The position numbers were made by a program, and so were the translations under genes. From the NCBI RefSeq assembly GCF_031143425.1, contig NC_090450.1:167207486-167271485 (forward strand): 64,000 nucleotides of DNA. The letters run 5' to 3'. The notes beneath the pieces are model-generated. The model was not told where the DNA came from. It saw only the letters and a program-made list of their open reading frames with translations, and ran no database searches. Shown piece by piece: positions 47,704-59,819 of this stretch. Positions within the stretch are counted from its first letter, which is position 1. The number at the start of each line of letters is the position of its first letter. Source of the stretch: Pleurodeles waltl (taxonomy: Eukaryota > Chordata > Amphibia > Caudata > Salamandridae).

Positions 47704-49042
47704 CAGGTCAATAGTGGTTGAGTAAAGAGGGCACATTGCCAGCTGTCACACCACTAGCATGATATTAAACACAAAACTAAGGAGATACTGTCCCTATGGC
47801 ACAGACTGGTGCTACTGGGTGGTTTTCCATGTGAATGTTCGTTCCTTCCACATCTTCATCCTCTGATGTGTGTGTTGCCTCCTGTGCCATAGGTGGTACT
47901 GTTGTTGAGGAAGCCGCACACACATCAGGGGATAGATATGTGGAATCAAAGGTCCCAGCTGCTGCCATTTGTGGGAACACATAAGGGATCACTGCAGCAA
48001 GGAGGAACTGCTGATTTCTCAACACTGCAGCAACATCACTGTGGTAGGCAGCCATGTTTTCCCTGAGGGAGGCAACTTCCCACTGTATGGACTCCAGTGT
48101 ATTTTGTATAGCCCACCAGCCTGTTGTCTATCATGCTGCTGCAACTTTGGGAGGGCAATCGTTGAAGCCTCTGTCTTATGACAGCAGCTAAGTTGGCCAG
48201 GGACTGCTGGAGTCCACATAGCGGGGAGTGGGTCCCTTTGATGGCAGCTGAGTTGTCCTTATTTGGACTGAGACACCTCTGCATTCCCTCTAGGCTGCCT
48301 GCCATGGTCTCCATCCCCACCCACACCTGCATGTCTAGCTCCCACTGGACGTCTACCACTGTCCTCTGAAAGGTGATGTCTGGGTCCTTGGAGTCCAGGA
48401 CTGTGTCAGGATTGGCTGATGCTGTGTGTTGGTAGCAGGGGGTTCATGTGGAGACACTGCAATACTGTATGTCCTCCTTGAGACTAGAGGTGGTATGTGG
48501 AGGGAACCTAGGCCATCCTGGAGAGTTTCTTCATTGATGGCCGGCAGCTGGTCATCCCTGTCATCTGTAAAATCCAGAACGCGCAGGTCAGCAGGAGGTA
48601 AGGCATCATCCTCTGCAATGAGATAGTGAAATGCCAATCTTTGACTTGGTGGCTTTTGACATGGCACATCATTTACTTGCCACTGGAGGCTCAGTGACAT
48701 GTTACAGACCCCAGCTTGTAGTTGTAAATTAATTATTGCATTCACACATGGGGCAGCCTCTCAAGGAATTTGTGCTTTGATCAAACACCACCAACTTTCT
48801 TGCAGGCTCCTTGCCCCTGCCACTGACACCATGATGGCACGTCTTTTACCTTCCTGTTCACCATAGTGGACATTCACAGTAGTGTAATGTGTGTTGTCAA
48901 TCTTTTGGTGCTATAATGCATTGGCACAATGAATGATGGCACTAGTGCAGCAAAGCACAGGAAGGTCCATTGTTTACTATTCTTGTGTTACATTGTCATC
49001 TGCCTTTAGCAGGCCCCACACATGTGCTAATTGGATGGGGCA
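47704..49042 (-). pseudogene. Harbinger accessory-gene 3' exon, tandem copy 1
   Basis: On -, pieces in changing frames read DDRDDQLPAINEETLQDGLG, then VDVQWELDMQVWVGMETMAG, then QWEVASLRENMAAYHSDVAA and VLRNQQFLLAAVIPYVFPQM. The last stretches look like a coiled coil comparable in place to that of the SANT gene at 1724-3249. The whole 1339-bp unit repeats at 49043. No DNA-binding head is present in this unit. Confidence 0.55.
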
Positions 49043-49793
49043 CAGGTCAATAGTGGTTGAGTGAAGAGGGCACATTGCCAGCTGTCACACCACTAGCATG
49101 ATATTAAACACAAAACTAAGGAGATACTGTCCCTATGGCACAGACTGGTGCTACTGTGTGGTTTTCCATGTGAATGTTGTTCCTTCCACATCTTCATCCT
49201 CTGATGTGTGTGTTGCCTCCTGTGCCATAGGTGGTACTGTTGTTGAGGAGGCCACACACACATCAGGGGATAGATATGTGGAATCAAAGGTCCCAGAAGC
49301 CGCCATTTGTGGGAACACATAAGGGATCACTGCAGCAAGGAGGAACTGCTGATTTCTCAACACTGCAGCAACATCACGGTGGTAGGCAGCCATGTTTTCC
49401 CTGAGGGAGGCAACTTCCCACTGTATGGACTCCAGTGTATTTTGTATAGCCCACCAGCCTGTTGTCTATCATGCTGCTGCAACTTTGGGAGGGCAATCGT
49501 TGAAGCCTCTGTCTTATGACAGCAGCTAAGTTGGCCAGGGACTGCTGGAGTCCACATAGCGGGGAGTGGGCCCCTTTGATGGCAGCTGAGTTGTCCTTAT
49601 TTGGACTGAGACACCTCTGCACTCCCTCTAGGCTGCCTGCCATGGTCTCCATCCCCACCCACACTTGCATGTCTAGCTCCCACTGGACGTCTACCACTGT
49701 CCTCTGAAAGGTGATGTCTGGGTCCTTGGAGTCCAGGACTGTGTCAGGATTGGCTGATGCTGTGTGTTGGTAGCAGGGGGTTCAAGTGGAGAT
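49043..49793 (-). pseudogene. Tandem copy 2, interrupted by a PLE fragment
   Basis: It starts caggtcaatagtggttgag, exactly 1339 bp after the first copy, and is nearly identical to it. It keeps QWEVASLRENMAAYH and YVFPQMAASGTFDSTYLSPD. It stops around gagatactgtact, where unrelated sequence begins. Confidence 0.6.
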
Positions 49794-49794
49794 A

Positions 49795-50103
49795 CTGTAC
49801 TATGAATTGGTGAGATCCTACTTAGACAGTGTCATGAGTCATGTTCAACACATTGTTTATTGTGAAGTATAGGCATTTAGAGTGAGTTCGAAAATAACAG
49901 TTTCTTCTTTAACACATATTAATTCAGCCAATGTTCATCGGAGTATCAGCCAACACGTGTTTCGCCTCTTATTGCAAATACGCCAGGGCTTTCTCAAGGT
50001 AAATCGTATAAGGTAGGAAAATCCTCTGATGCAAGTATCACAATTGTTGATGATAATCGGACTAAGAATGGGAACAATCCTTGCATCAAGTCCCGCTGTA
50101 AAT
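49795..50103 (-). mobile_element. Short PLE 3'-end fragment
   Basis: It contains cagccaacacgtgtttcgcc, the same hammerhead-side block as in the large PLE (cagccaacacgtgtttcgtc), but of a different subfamily. CTGATGA is degraded to CTGGCGT, so a working ribozyme is unlikely. About 310 bp, orientation -. It lies between two copies of a roughly 160-bp stretch (49633-49793 and 50104-50265). Confidence 0.55.
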
Positions 50104-50851
50104 CTGCCTGCCACGGTCTCCATCCCCACCCACACCTGCATGTCTAGCTCCCACTGGACGTCTACCACTGTCCTCTGAAAGGTGATGTCTGGGTCCTTGG
50201 AGTCCAGGACTGTGTCAGGATTGGCTGATGCTGTGTGTTGGTAGCAGGGGGTTCATGTGGAGACACCGCAACACTGTATGTCCTCCTTGAGACTAGAGGT
50301 GGTATGTGGAGGGAACCTGGGCCATCCTGGAGAGTTTCTTCATTGATGGCCGGCAGCTGGTCATCCCTGTCATCTGTAAAATCCAGAACGCGCAGGTCAG
50401 CAGGAGGTAAGGCATCATCCTCTGCAATGAGATAGTGAAATGCCAATCTTTGACTTGGTGGCTTTTGACATGGCACATCATTTACTTGCCACTGGAGGCT
50501 CAGTGACATGTTACAGACCCCAGCTTGTAGTTGTAAATTAATTATTGCATTCACACATGGGGCAGCCTCTCAAGGAATTTTTGCTTTGATCAAACACCAC
50601 CAACTTTCTTGCAGGCTCCTTGCCCCTGCCACTGACACCATGATGGCACGTCTTTTACCTTCCTGTTCACCATAGTGGACATTCACACAGTAGTGTAATG
50701 TGTGTTGTCACTATTTTGGTGCTATAATGCATTGGCACAATGAATGATGGCACTAGTGCAGCAAAGCACAGGAAGGTCCATTGTTTACTATTCTTGTGTT
50801 ACATTGTCATCTGCTTTTAGCAGGCCCCACACATGTGCCAATTGGATGGGG
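50104..50851 (-). pseudogene. Tandem copy 3 / continuation after the PLE fragment
   Basis: It repeats 48295-49041 nearly identically (INLQLQAGVCNMSLSLQWQ, LRVLDFTDDRDDQLPAINEE) and continues beyond it as gcagtccaaccagtaggga. It is the natural downstream of the original unit, so copies 2 and 3 together are one unit split by the PLE fragment with about 160 bp duplicated. Confidence 0.6.
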
Positions 50852-51353
50852 CAGTCCAACCAGTAGGGATTGTCTGTCCCATTAGTTTGTCCCTACTTAC
50901 ATTTGGGACATTTCCTTGCATACAGCATATCTGCCACATGCATATGTTGGATTAAGGATGTAGAAGGTAGATCAATGCATGCATTTTGAGAGTTTGTTGA
51001 TGTGGCACAAGGGGAATGTGCAGCTTGGTTCAACACGGGCACTTATTTGTATGATGGTACAGTTGAATATGGGCTAGTGACGTTGTGCCGGTAGTGCAAC
51101 TTTGATGCCACCTGTGTCAGTTCTTACCCATGTAGATGTCCTTTTATGCAGAACACCAACCATTTACACAACACAAACAACCTTGTTACATGGCGAGATT
51201 GAGGCTACTTGGACAGCAGCAGAAATGATGGTTATAGACATGCTCCAAGTGTTGTATGAGTTCACTTTTGTGCCCATTCCCAAATGGTGCATGGAGGTGT
51301 GTGGAGTTGTTGTTGGTCCACCCTGTGCGGTTTGGGTTCCACAGGTTTCACAC
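50852..51353. other. Left flank of Harbinger element 2
   Basis: Non-coding. Together with 60638-62185 it probably forms one older Harbinger copy that element 2 entered. Confidence 0.35.
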
Positions 51354-51900
51354 TTAGGCCCTCATTAAGACATTGGCGGTAAATCCAACTTACTGCCACG
51401 CTAACGGCCACCAGATTACTGCTGCTGCAGCGGATATCCATTCACATTATTATGACACACAAACACCAATCCGTCAGTATTCAGCCGCATACACAAATCC
51501 GCCAGCCCAAAGGTCAGTGATAAACTGGCGGTATCAAAACCCACACCATTACGCCAACAGAACAATATCCACCACAATATGACCCACGAATCACTACGGC
51601 AGACATTCAACGGAAGTAAACCATTGGCGGTACATACCGCTGCACTCAAAATGGACACACACAACCAAAATAACACCACATTGGACAATTCAAACAACAC
51701 ATACCTGGCACCCATACACACACCACACCCACACACCCACACCACTATAAAACACCCACCCACCATTGCCAGCAGAGAGACACCAAGACCACTAACACAA
51801 CTAGAGCCGCACACTATTGACACCTATACACCACTCACGCACTCCACATCACACACCCCAACACATTACCCAACACACCAACACACATCACACAACACCC

Positions 51901-53434
51901 ATTGCACCACAAAGACAACCCTGTTTCACAGAGGAGGAGCTAAGGGTCATGGTGGAGGAAATTGTCAGAGTAGAGCCACCGCTATTTGGAGCACAGGTGC
52001 AGCAGATATGTATAGCTAGGAAGATGGAGGTATGGCAGAGAATCATGGACATGGTCAACACCTTGGGACAGCACCCAAGAACTAGGGATGACATCTGGAA
52101 GAGGTGGAACGACCTACGGGGGAAGGTATATTCCATAGAAGCAAGACACCAGCTCGCTAACCAGAGGACTGGCGGTGGACCCCCACCTCCTGCCCCACAA
52201 CTCACAGCATAGGAGGAGCAAGTCTTAGCAATACTGCATCCTGAGGGCCTGGCCAGAGTCGGAGGAGGACTGCACTCTGGTAAGTCAACTCTCCACTATT
52301 ACCACCCCCCACCTGCATGCCATCACATACCCTCACCCCCATCACTCCACTACATCCCACACACCCCACCATCACAACCCACTCATCACAATGCCAAGCC
52401 CTCCATGCTGTACCAATGCAGGGACACCCCTCACAGGCCTGCATGGGCACTCATCACTAAAGCATGCACACCATAGAGAATGAACTATCCCACCATACAC
52501 TAACATACACAAGTAAAAGCTGGCGGGGCAAATCGAACCATAGAGGGGAAGCCACGGATGTACAATATGTCAGACACAGAAACCATAACACATCATTTAC
52601 ATCCCCACAGGTACCCCAGCCAATGTCAGCATAGAGGAGGTGCCTGCACTATCCAGTCCCCCAAATGAAGAGGCCCACAGTGTTGACAGCAACTCTGGTC
52701 TTCAGGATCTGGATGACCTACATGGCCCATCAGGTACCACTGGATAGCCGGTTCCCCAGGCCCAGTCACACACCACCACAGAGCCTCCCCCATCAGGATA
52801 CACCACCACAGCACCCACCCAGCGTAACCATACCTCTGTCCCCAGGACACATCAATCAGCAGTGTGTCCACCTCTACAGGGACCCTAGGGCACACCTCGC
52901 CCCCAAGACAATCAGGGACCTGGGGTCAGTGGCAGTGGGCACACAGTTCAGGGGACAGAGTCACAGGCCACCAGAGACACTGGGAGGACTGCTGTGCACC
53001 AGGGGGAGGACAGGCCAGGGACCCGACACTCCAGGAGGCACTCGTCGAGATCCTGGGAGCTTATCAACATTCCCAGTACATGATGGGCCAGATCCTGGAC
53101 AATGTGCAGGAGAACAGGCGGCTGCAGGAGGGACAGTACCAGGGGATCAGGGAGGACTTGCAGGCCATTAACAACACCCTGATCTCTATAGCAGGGGTGC
53201 TGGTTGACATGGCCAACATTATGAGGGAGGCAGTCTCACACCAGCGGGCCCCTGCCACTAGCCAGACATCTGAACAGCTTTCCATCTCCGCAGTGCTAGT
53301 GGCCAGGAGGCCCCGCCCCAGGACTCACAGGCCACCAGCATACCTCCCCCGCAGAAGGTGAACCACCCCACAAACGTTCCCTGCAATCCAGACAGAAGCC
53401 AGAGACACTTGCCAAGACCCCTGCCATGAAATGA
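51901..53434 (+). pseudogene. Harbinger SANT gene A (relative of 1724-3249)
   Basis: Exon 1 (51901-52279) begins IAPQRQPCFTEEELRVMVEE. The position that is ATG in the relative at 3249 is ATT here, so the start is lost. The DNA-binding head is kept: IARKMEVWQRIMDMVNTLGQ, then RDDIWKRWNDLRGKV. A TAG follows PAPQLTA. The donor is ctctg|gtaagt at 52279/52280 and the acceptor ccccacag ends at 52610. Exon 2 has stops and frame changes in its acidic/proline-rich part, then an intact coiled coil (LDNVQENRRLQEGQYQGIRE) and the basic tail KRSLQSRQKPETLAKTPAMK, ending at 53434. An AATAAA-like signal follows near 53623. Confidence 0.75.
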
Positions 53435-53936
53435 GACTCTCTTGATTGTCACCCTGGTGTCCCACCCTGTCACCCTGTCCACCTTGAACTGCCATTGCTC
53501 CCCTTCCTATGTCCCCTTGGACAATTCACCTGTGCTACAAACAGACTGAAACAATAACCCGTGACTTTCCTCCATCATCACCCCATTCCATTGCACTTGC
53601 CCTTCTATATATTAGAACTTCAATAAACACCCTTTGAAAAAAACATTTGGAGTATGTCATGTGTATCAAATATGTATTCTTCGAAACAGGTACAAACATT
53701 GCAAATCAACTGTACAGAGAATGAGCATAGATTAATGACCTGTAGCTGGCTGTAGTGAACACACCAGGAGTATATGTGAGGCCACCAACATCTGCAAAAT
53801 GAATTGCCAGAGGGAGCAGTAAGTGGGCATAGAAGTGGAAAATATCAGCATGCCCTTGCAACACAAATTACAACCAAAGTCATTGAAATGTGAAGTAACA
53901 CTGTCCTTCCTGTGTGTCATTGGAAGTATTGTCGGA

Positions 53937-55019
53937 TCACATATGTTCTGTTGTCCTCATCCTCAGCCTACTCATCCTCATTGTCCAAGGGTCTACTGCT
54001 GCCACACGGGCATCTCCAGAATCCTCCTGCTGCAGGAATGGGACATGCCGTCTGAGGGTCAGGTTATGCAACATGCAGCATGCCACCACTATATGGCAGA
54101 CCTTCTTTGGTGAGTAGCATGGGGAGCCACCTGTTAGATGGAGGCACCAGAACCTGGCCTTCAGGAGGCCTTTCAATGATCCTTCTGGTTCACCCATGTG
54201 CCTCATTATAACGTTCATCTGCCCTTGTCCTGGCATTCCTCACAAGGGTCAGCAGCCATAATAGGTTTGGGTAACCAGAGTCACCTGCAAATATTGAGGG
54301 ACAACATTTAGCCACACAGTATCCTATATGGCCCACACCATACCCATACACCAACATCTACTGGGTGGGAACCAGTCCTCAGCTATTAGCCACACCCTGT
54401 GCCTCTGTAGTTGGCCCATCACATTTGGGATGCTGCTATTCCTCAGGACAAAGGCATTATGCACTGACCCAGGATACTTAGCATTGATGGGGGAGATGTA
54501 CTGGTCTGCCGAGCACACCATCAGAACATTCATTGAGTGGAAACTCTTATGATTCCTGAACACTTGTTCATTCTGCCATGGGGGGACTAATGCAATATGT
54601 GTTCCATCAATTGCTCCAATTATTTTGGGGATATGCCCCATTGCATAAAACTCTGCTTTCACTGTGGCCAAATCCTCAACCTGGGGGAAAACAATGTAGC
54701 TGCACCTGTGTTTTATCAGGGCAGACAACACTCTTGTCAGCACTTTTGAGAACATTGGCTGTGAAATTCCTGCTGCCAAGCCCACTGTCACTTGGAAAGA
54801 ACCAGTTGCAGGAAATGGAGTACTGATAGCACTTGAACAAGAGGGGGGATATCCTGGGGGGTGGCGGATAGCAGATATCAGGTCAGGTCGCAACTGGGCA
54901 CACAGCTCTGTGATGGTGGGCCTGTCAAGTCTATAGGTGAGGGTAATGTGCCTGTCCTCCAGTGTTGCCAAGTCCACCAGGGGTCTGTACATGAGGGTAT
55001 GTCTCCATCTCCTATTCAT
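53937..55019 (-). pseudogene. Harbinger element 2 transposase (HARBI1-like)
   Basis: Exon 1 (about 55019-54383) reads YRPLVDLATLEDRHITLTYR and keeps the first catalytic block IGAIDGTHIALVPP. The donor is changed: AATAG|CTGAGG instead of GT. Exon 2 starts at 54284 after tttgcag with GDSGYPNLLWLL, then suffers a frame change before LLKARFWCLHLTGG and the IVVACCMLHNL block. The Glu-containing IERTFG block is damaged in the frameshifted stretch. A frame change also lies near PPGYPPSCSSAIS. It converges with SANT gene A, as in element 1. It has about 60-70 % visible similarity to the transposase at 116-1244, judged only by eye. Confidence 0.75.
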
Positions 55020-55211
55020 TCACAATGGTATGAATCTAAGTGACAAAAGAGTGAGGAGCAGGTCACAAACTGAACAATAGAGTAACAACAGCAGTTTGCA
55101 TCCTGTAAACATGTAATGGGTCAGTGTGATTTGTCCAGTATGTGCTAATATCTCTTGTGATGCAGCATTATTCCAGGGCCTGCCCCCCCTGATATGACCT
55201 CCACCTGTCCT

Positions 55212-56916
55212 TGCTTACTTTATGCAGATGACACTATCCTCCTGTCCAAATCATCCATGGGAATCCAGAATCTGGTTAACCAGTTCGGTGTATTCTGCAG
55301 AGATTACGGGTTAGACATAAATCTCAAGAAAACTAAACTCATGATATATAGTCCCCCGAACAAGAAGCTTAGAGCAAATATAAAGATAGATTCAATTCCT
55401 CTGGAGAGGGTAATTGAATACGACTATTTGGGCATCAGACTATCTGATAAGGGCAGCTGGTATGCAGCTATAAGGAAAGGGGCACTAACAATCAGCCAAA
55501 GATGTGGAGTGATAGGACGCAAAGCTAGCACTGCAACAAGTCCCCCTCTGACCCTCATCTCTGAAATATACAAAGTCCAAATCCGTGCCGCGGCCCTATA
55601 TGGAGCGGAACTTTGGGGATCTCTCAGACAAATGGACACTCTTCAAGTCAAAGAAAATAATTTCCTTAGACACATATCCAGACTAGGGAAGGGTACGCCG
55701 ATGCTCCCCCTAAGACTGGACCTGGGTATAAATAGTATTAAAGACACAGCACACCTAAGACCACTTCTGTACTGGGTCAGACTATGGAAAACGGATGAAC
55801 TCGAACCTTTCAGGTTAGCAGTTAAAGAATTATTGCCACCTTGCTATGGATGGGAAAAAGTACGATGGCTAAGGGAGATGAAAGCGGCCTGGGTTAAACT
55901 GAATTGATCCCATTATTGGGAAAATCCCGAGATGATTCCTGGTAACGCTAAACGCCTGATCAAAGACCGTTATTGGGAAAAGATCCATGAGGAATCTCTC
56001 GGCTCAAATGGGTTAGGTCGGCTGACAGCAGAGTTCCTGCTGGTTAAGCACGAACCTCTGCCTGAAAGCTTCCTGGATCTCCCTATACCAGCTTGTGCTC
56101 GCTCTTTATTACTCCAGTTCAGATATGGAACATTGGCAGTCAACAGCTTCACTGGTCGACCAATAGTTCCTTATCTGACAAATGCACAAACTGTCATCTA
56201 TGCAAGGAAACTTCTGAGCATGTTCTATTTTTCTGTCCTTTGTACAAATGCCCCCGAGGGAAGTGGATTACCCCTCTGTGCAAAACACAGTCAATACAAA
56301 ACCGTAACAGTGCATATAGAATATGCAAATATGATACTTCCATGCTGATAGTGAGTTCTGTTTCTAAATATTTGGCAGCAGCATGGAAAATCCGCAGTAG
56401 GATCACTACAGATCTTAATCCACCGGTTGAAGTACAGTCTAGAAGTTAGCGAACTAGCACCCTGTTATATTAAGTCTGGGATTTTAAATAAAACTATTAG
56501 TGCAACCTATCGAGGACAAAAGACTGTATCCCCGAGCATGCTGTCTAATGGGTTACCCCAACAGAAGTGACCTATAGCTCCTCAGCATATATAATTTTAC
56601 AAATGGTAAGATGCAATTTATTTGATCAACTTATTCAATAGAACTGATTAACTTAGGGCATCATTTTCCACTGGTTGATTTTTAACTTCTGCTAACAGGA
56701 GCTATTGTATGTAGTTTTTATGTCTTATTCTTATTGTATAAACCCGTTTTAAAATGGTTTTTATGCTTTTAACAACTGATCAGTATCATTTTAGCATTTA
56801 GCGTCTTGCATAGGTTAAGATCCAGAGACTATTTTGAGAGTCTTGTCTTAACTATTTATGAAACCTTTTATGTAATTTTATGAACTTCTTTCCTGTATTA
56901 ATTGCAAATGCCCTTT

Positions 56917-56995
<79 letters not shown>

Positions 56996-57102
56996 TTAGT
57001 ATGCAACGGTTTATGGCTTCTACCTTTTTGTATGTATGATTATTTTTAACTTCTCAAATGGTCCAAATCTGGTCCGAATAAACTATTGATTGATTGATTG
57101 AT
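55212..57102 (+). mobile_element. 5'-truncated LINE inserted in Harbinger element 2
   Basis: It is flanked by the 17-bp duplication tgacctccacctgtcct (55195-55211 and 57103-57119). It begins within the RT catalytic motif (LLYADDTILLS), reads open to 55907 through the RT thumb region (YDYLGIRLSDKGSW), then in other frames a Cys/His knuckle (CHLCKETSEHVLFFCPLY, about 56180-56240). The 3' untranslated part holds an AT microsatellite and a T-run, and the element ends aataaactattgattgattg, an ATTG-repeat tail. These are all hallmarks of target-primed reverse transcription. It is probably the same broad APE-type group as the LINE at 16640. Confidence 0.85.
56921..56997 (+). repeat. (AT)n microsatellite followed by a T-run
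   Basis: About 56 bp of uninterrupted AT dinucleotides and about 20 T's, in the 3' untranslated part of the LINE. Confidence 0.9.
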
Positions 57103-57387
57103 TGACCTCCACCTGTCCTGTTTGGAGGGACAGGTGGAAATGAGGTAATTTTGCTGACGTTGTGCGCCGTTGCGGGAGGTGGTCGGGAACCACCGTGCAA
57201 CTCCTCATTGGTTAACATTGTGCCCTATGGGGTAAAGTGGCCAATGGGGATCTACGCCGGTGGTGACAGAATGCACCGCCTTGGACGTGACCGCTATTTT
57301 CTATCTGATTCCCCACTTGCTACCTGACCTTCCATAGGAGAGGACCTACACTGCACGTGCTGCTATGACCTGTATCTGGAACCTACC

Positions 57388-59356
57388 ATGGCCCGTGTGA
57401 CCGGGGAAAGGGCCCCAGCCTTAACTTCGGAGGAGTTGGAGAGACTCCTGGATGGGTTCCTACCCCAGTACAGGCTGCTGTATGGGTCTCCATACCAACA
57501 GGTGAGTACACTGTGTGCATGATGCATGTGGCATGAATGTATGGAGTTGTGTGTGTGAAGGCCCATGTTAGGGGGTGGATGTCCTCTTGGCGGCGTACAG
57601 GTTGTGTGCTTTGCCATGTGTGTGGAAATGGTGATGGGAACGGGTATAGTGGGCCATATGTGTAACAGGCAGGACTGTTTTTCTAATGGTATTTTCCTGT
57701 GTGTATTGCCTATGCAGGTCAGCGCCCATCAAAAGAAGGGTATATGGCGTGCCATCGCCAAGGAGGTGCAGACCCTGGGGGTCTATGGCAGGCGGAGCAC
57801 CCACTTTGCAAACAGTGGGACGACCTGAGATGCTGGGCACGGAAGACGGCAGAGGCCCAGCTGGGGATAGCCTCCCAACAAGGAAGGGGTGCCCGTCGAA
57901 CCGTGACCCCCCTGATGGCCCGCATACTGGCGGTGGCCTATCCAGAGCTGGCCACAAAGGGGTGAGTACACTGCCCATCATTACAACTTACGCATGGTAG
58001 GGTGGTATCCGAGTGGTGGATGTGTGTCAGTGGGTGCCCCTAGGCCAGGCCTGACATTACAACATAGGTCCCCTGGTGACTAGGGTTCTGAAGGGAAAAT
58101 CCTGCTACCTAGCTCGTAGGCATCCACTACTGGTCAGGGCTGCGTGGGTCCCGGGTGTGCTGCATTTGGTGGTGTGTGACCCTCCCCATGCCTTGTTGGC
58201 AAGCCATTTCTCTGGTAGTGTAATGCATAGTGCGTAGGCCTGTTCCCTGTGTGTGAGTGTGCTGTGTACGCCAACTGTGGTGTTGGCTCAGCCATTGGCC
58301 TGGTGTATCCTTTGTCTCTTCCCCCCTTTCTAGTTTTGTCATCCTGTCCTTATGTGCATTAGCATCATCTGGCTGAGAAGCAGAGGCACCGGCGACGGAG
58401 GGAGCTGCATCCCACAGGACCCAGGTGGCAGAGTTCACCAACGGTGAGGGCACCAGTGGGACGGACAGTGAGGGAAGCACCACAGCGGAGACTGGAGGGG
58501 ACACTTAAGACAGAGATACCTCCTCCGATGGAAGCTCCCTGGAGGTGGCAGACACTTCTGTGATCACCCCACCACCCCAGTTACAGGTACAGCAGCCCCC
58601 GTACCAGCACCGCCTTCCCAGCAGCCCCACATTGATTTGCCCGTGCCCACTCACCCAGGTGGATGGACATCTCCTTTGCCCCAGGCACCTCAGGCCCTGC
58701 CCCAGTGAGCCCTGCTGCCCTGAGTGAGAAGGCTATTGACCTCCTGAGATCCATTTCTGTTGGGCAGTCAACCATTGTGAATCCCATCCAGGGGCAGGCA
58801 GCCCAGATGCAACAATCTAATGCATTCCTGAAGGGCATACACACTGGATTGGTGGCCCAACAGAGATTGATTCAGGCTCTGACCTCCTCTCTGATGGCAG
58901 CCATTGTCCCTGTTTCTACCATCCCCCCTCCAGCCTCCACTGCCCAGCCCCATTCCCCTCAACCCCAACCTATCCCAGGCACACATACAGATGAGCATGC
59001 ACGCAAGACAACACCCGAGTGTCACAGGCAAACACAAGCACCACACTTCATCACACTGCCACTCACACAAACACCATTCAGTTGGTGGCACAACAACATC
59101 CACTATTTCCACTGTCTCCCCCTCCTTTCCCTCCACCATCTCCCTCCCAGCCACATCCACACTCACACTTGCATGCACTAAATCAGCATTCACTACTAGC
59201 ATCATCACCACACAAAGCAGAACACACACCTCACTGGCAGTCACCTCCACAACATCCATGCACCCGTCCCCTGTGTCCTCTCCCACTGTGTCTGTCCCCC
59301 ATACTAAAGTACCCAAACGCAAGCACTCAGACACCGAACAGCCATCCACCTCATAA
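57388..59356 (+). pseudogene. Harbinger SANT gene B, a second type of Myb/SANT-like protein
   Basis: Exon 1 (57388-57501) encodes MARVTGERAPALTSEELERL, then LDGFLPQYRLLYGSPYQQ. Exon 2 (57718-57961) encodes HQKKGIWRAIAKEVQTLGVY and, after a frameshift near 57805, WDDLRCWARKTAEAQLG, a typical SANT-like third helix. Exon 3 starts near 58363 after tgcattag. It has two in-frame stops, an acidic Ser/Thr stretch (EGTSGTDSEGSTTAETGG), a coiled-coil-like part (SEKAIDLLRSISVGQSTIVN) and, in another frame, a Ser/Thr/Pro-rich end with a nuclear-signal-like VPKRKHSDTEQPSTS. All exon borders are GT-AG. It shares no obvious sequence with gene A beyond the SANT pattern, so the element seems to have carried two different partners. 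Confidence 0.7.
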
Positions 59357-59525
59357 CAGCATACAGCCCATGGACCTGCACCCAAATGCAGCAGACAGAC
59401 ACCTCCAACAACCACTCCCTCATCCTCCACTCCCATTCTTTTTCCCTCTTCCCCCCAATGTCCCTAAAAAACTGTTCCTTTCCACCATTGACCTCTTCCA
59501 TACCCCTACCCCCTGTCCTGCACGT

Positions 59526-59816
59526 ATGGCCAAGGTATCACAAACCCAGCCAAGCACCTCAGCCACACAGTCCACGGGCCCAGTCATAACCGCTCCCACT
59601 CGTGGTGGAAAGGGATCCAGGCCACATGTACTGAAGGGGATGGACCCTGCACCAGCCAGCCTAAATTGGAAGGAGCTTGCCCCAGCAAGCAAGAAGGGCA
59701 AGGAGTCTGCACCTGCCACCCGAAAGGCCAACAAGCCTGCACCTGCCACCCGAAAGGCCAATGAGCCTGAACCAGCAGGCAGGAAGTCCAAGGAGCCTGC
59801 ACCAGGTTTTGTTTAA
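59526..59816 (+). CDS. Small basic Lys/Pro/Ala repeat ORF
   Basis: MAKVSQTQPSTSATQSTGPV leads to four to five degenerate units of 11-12 residues such as KGKESAPATRKANKPAPATR, ending KSKEPAPGFV. The DNA has a matching repeat of roughly 33-36 bp (about 59640-59810). The composition resembles histone-H1-like or AT-hook-like tails, which suggests DNA or nuclear association; this is inference. It could be a fourth exon of SANT gene B, a separate small gene, or only an open minisatellite. Confidence 0.4.
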   Translation: MAKVSQTQPSTSATQSTGPVITAPTRGGKGSRPHVLKGMDPAPASLNWKELAPASKKGKESAPATRKANKPAPATRKANEPEPAGRKSKEPAPGFV

Positions 59817-59819
59817 TCT

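Noticed and set aside
49930..49995. Active hammerhead ribozyme in the small PLE fragment
   Set aside because: The invariant CTGATGA is changed to CTGGCGT, removing core residues.
57568..58000. Open frames on - at 57568-57981 and on + at 57686-58000
   Set aside because: They are shadows of SANT gene B exon 2, whose splice sites and SANT pattern are in the other + frames.
58768..59436. 222-codon open frame on - rich in Val, Cys and Gly
   Set aside because: It is antisense to the Ser/Thr/Pro-rich exon of SANT gene B; composition explains the lack of stops.
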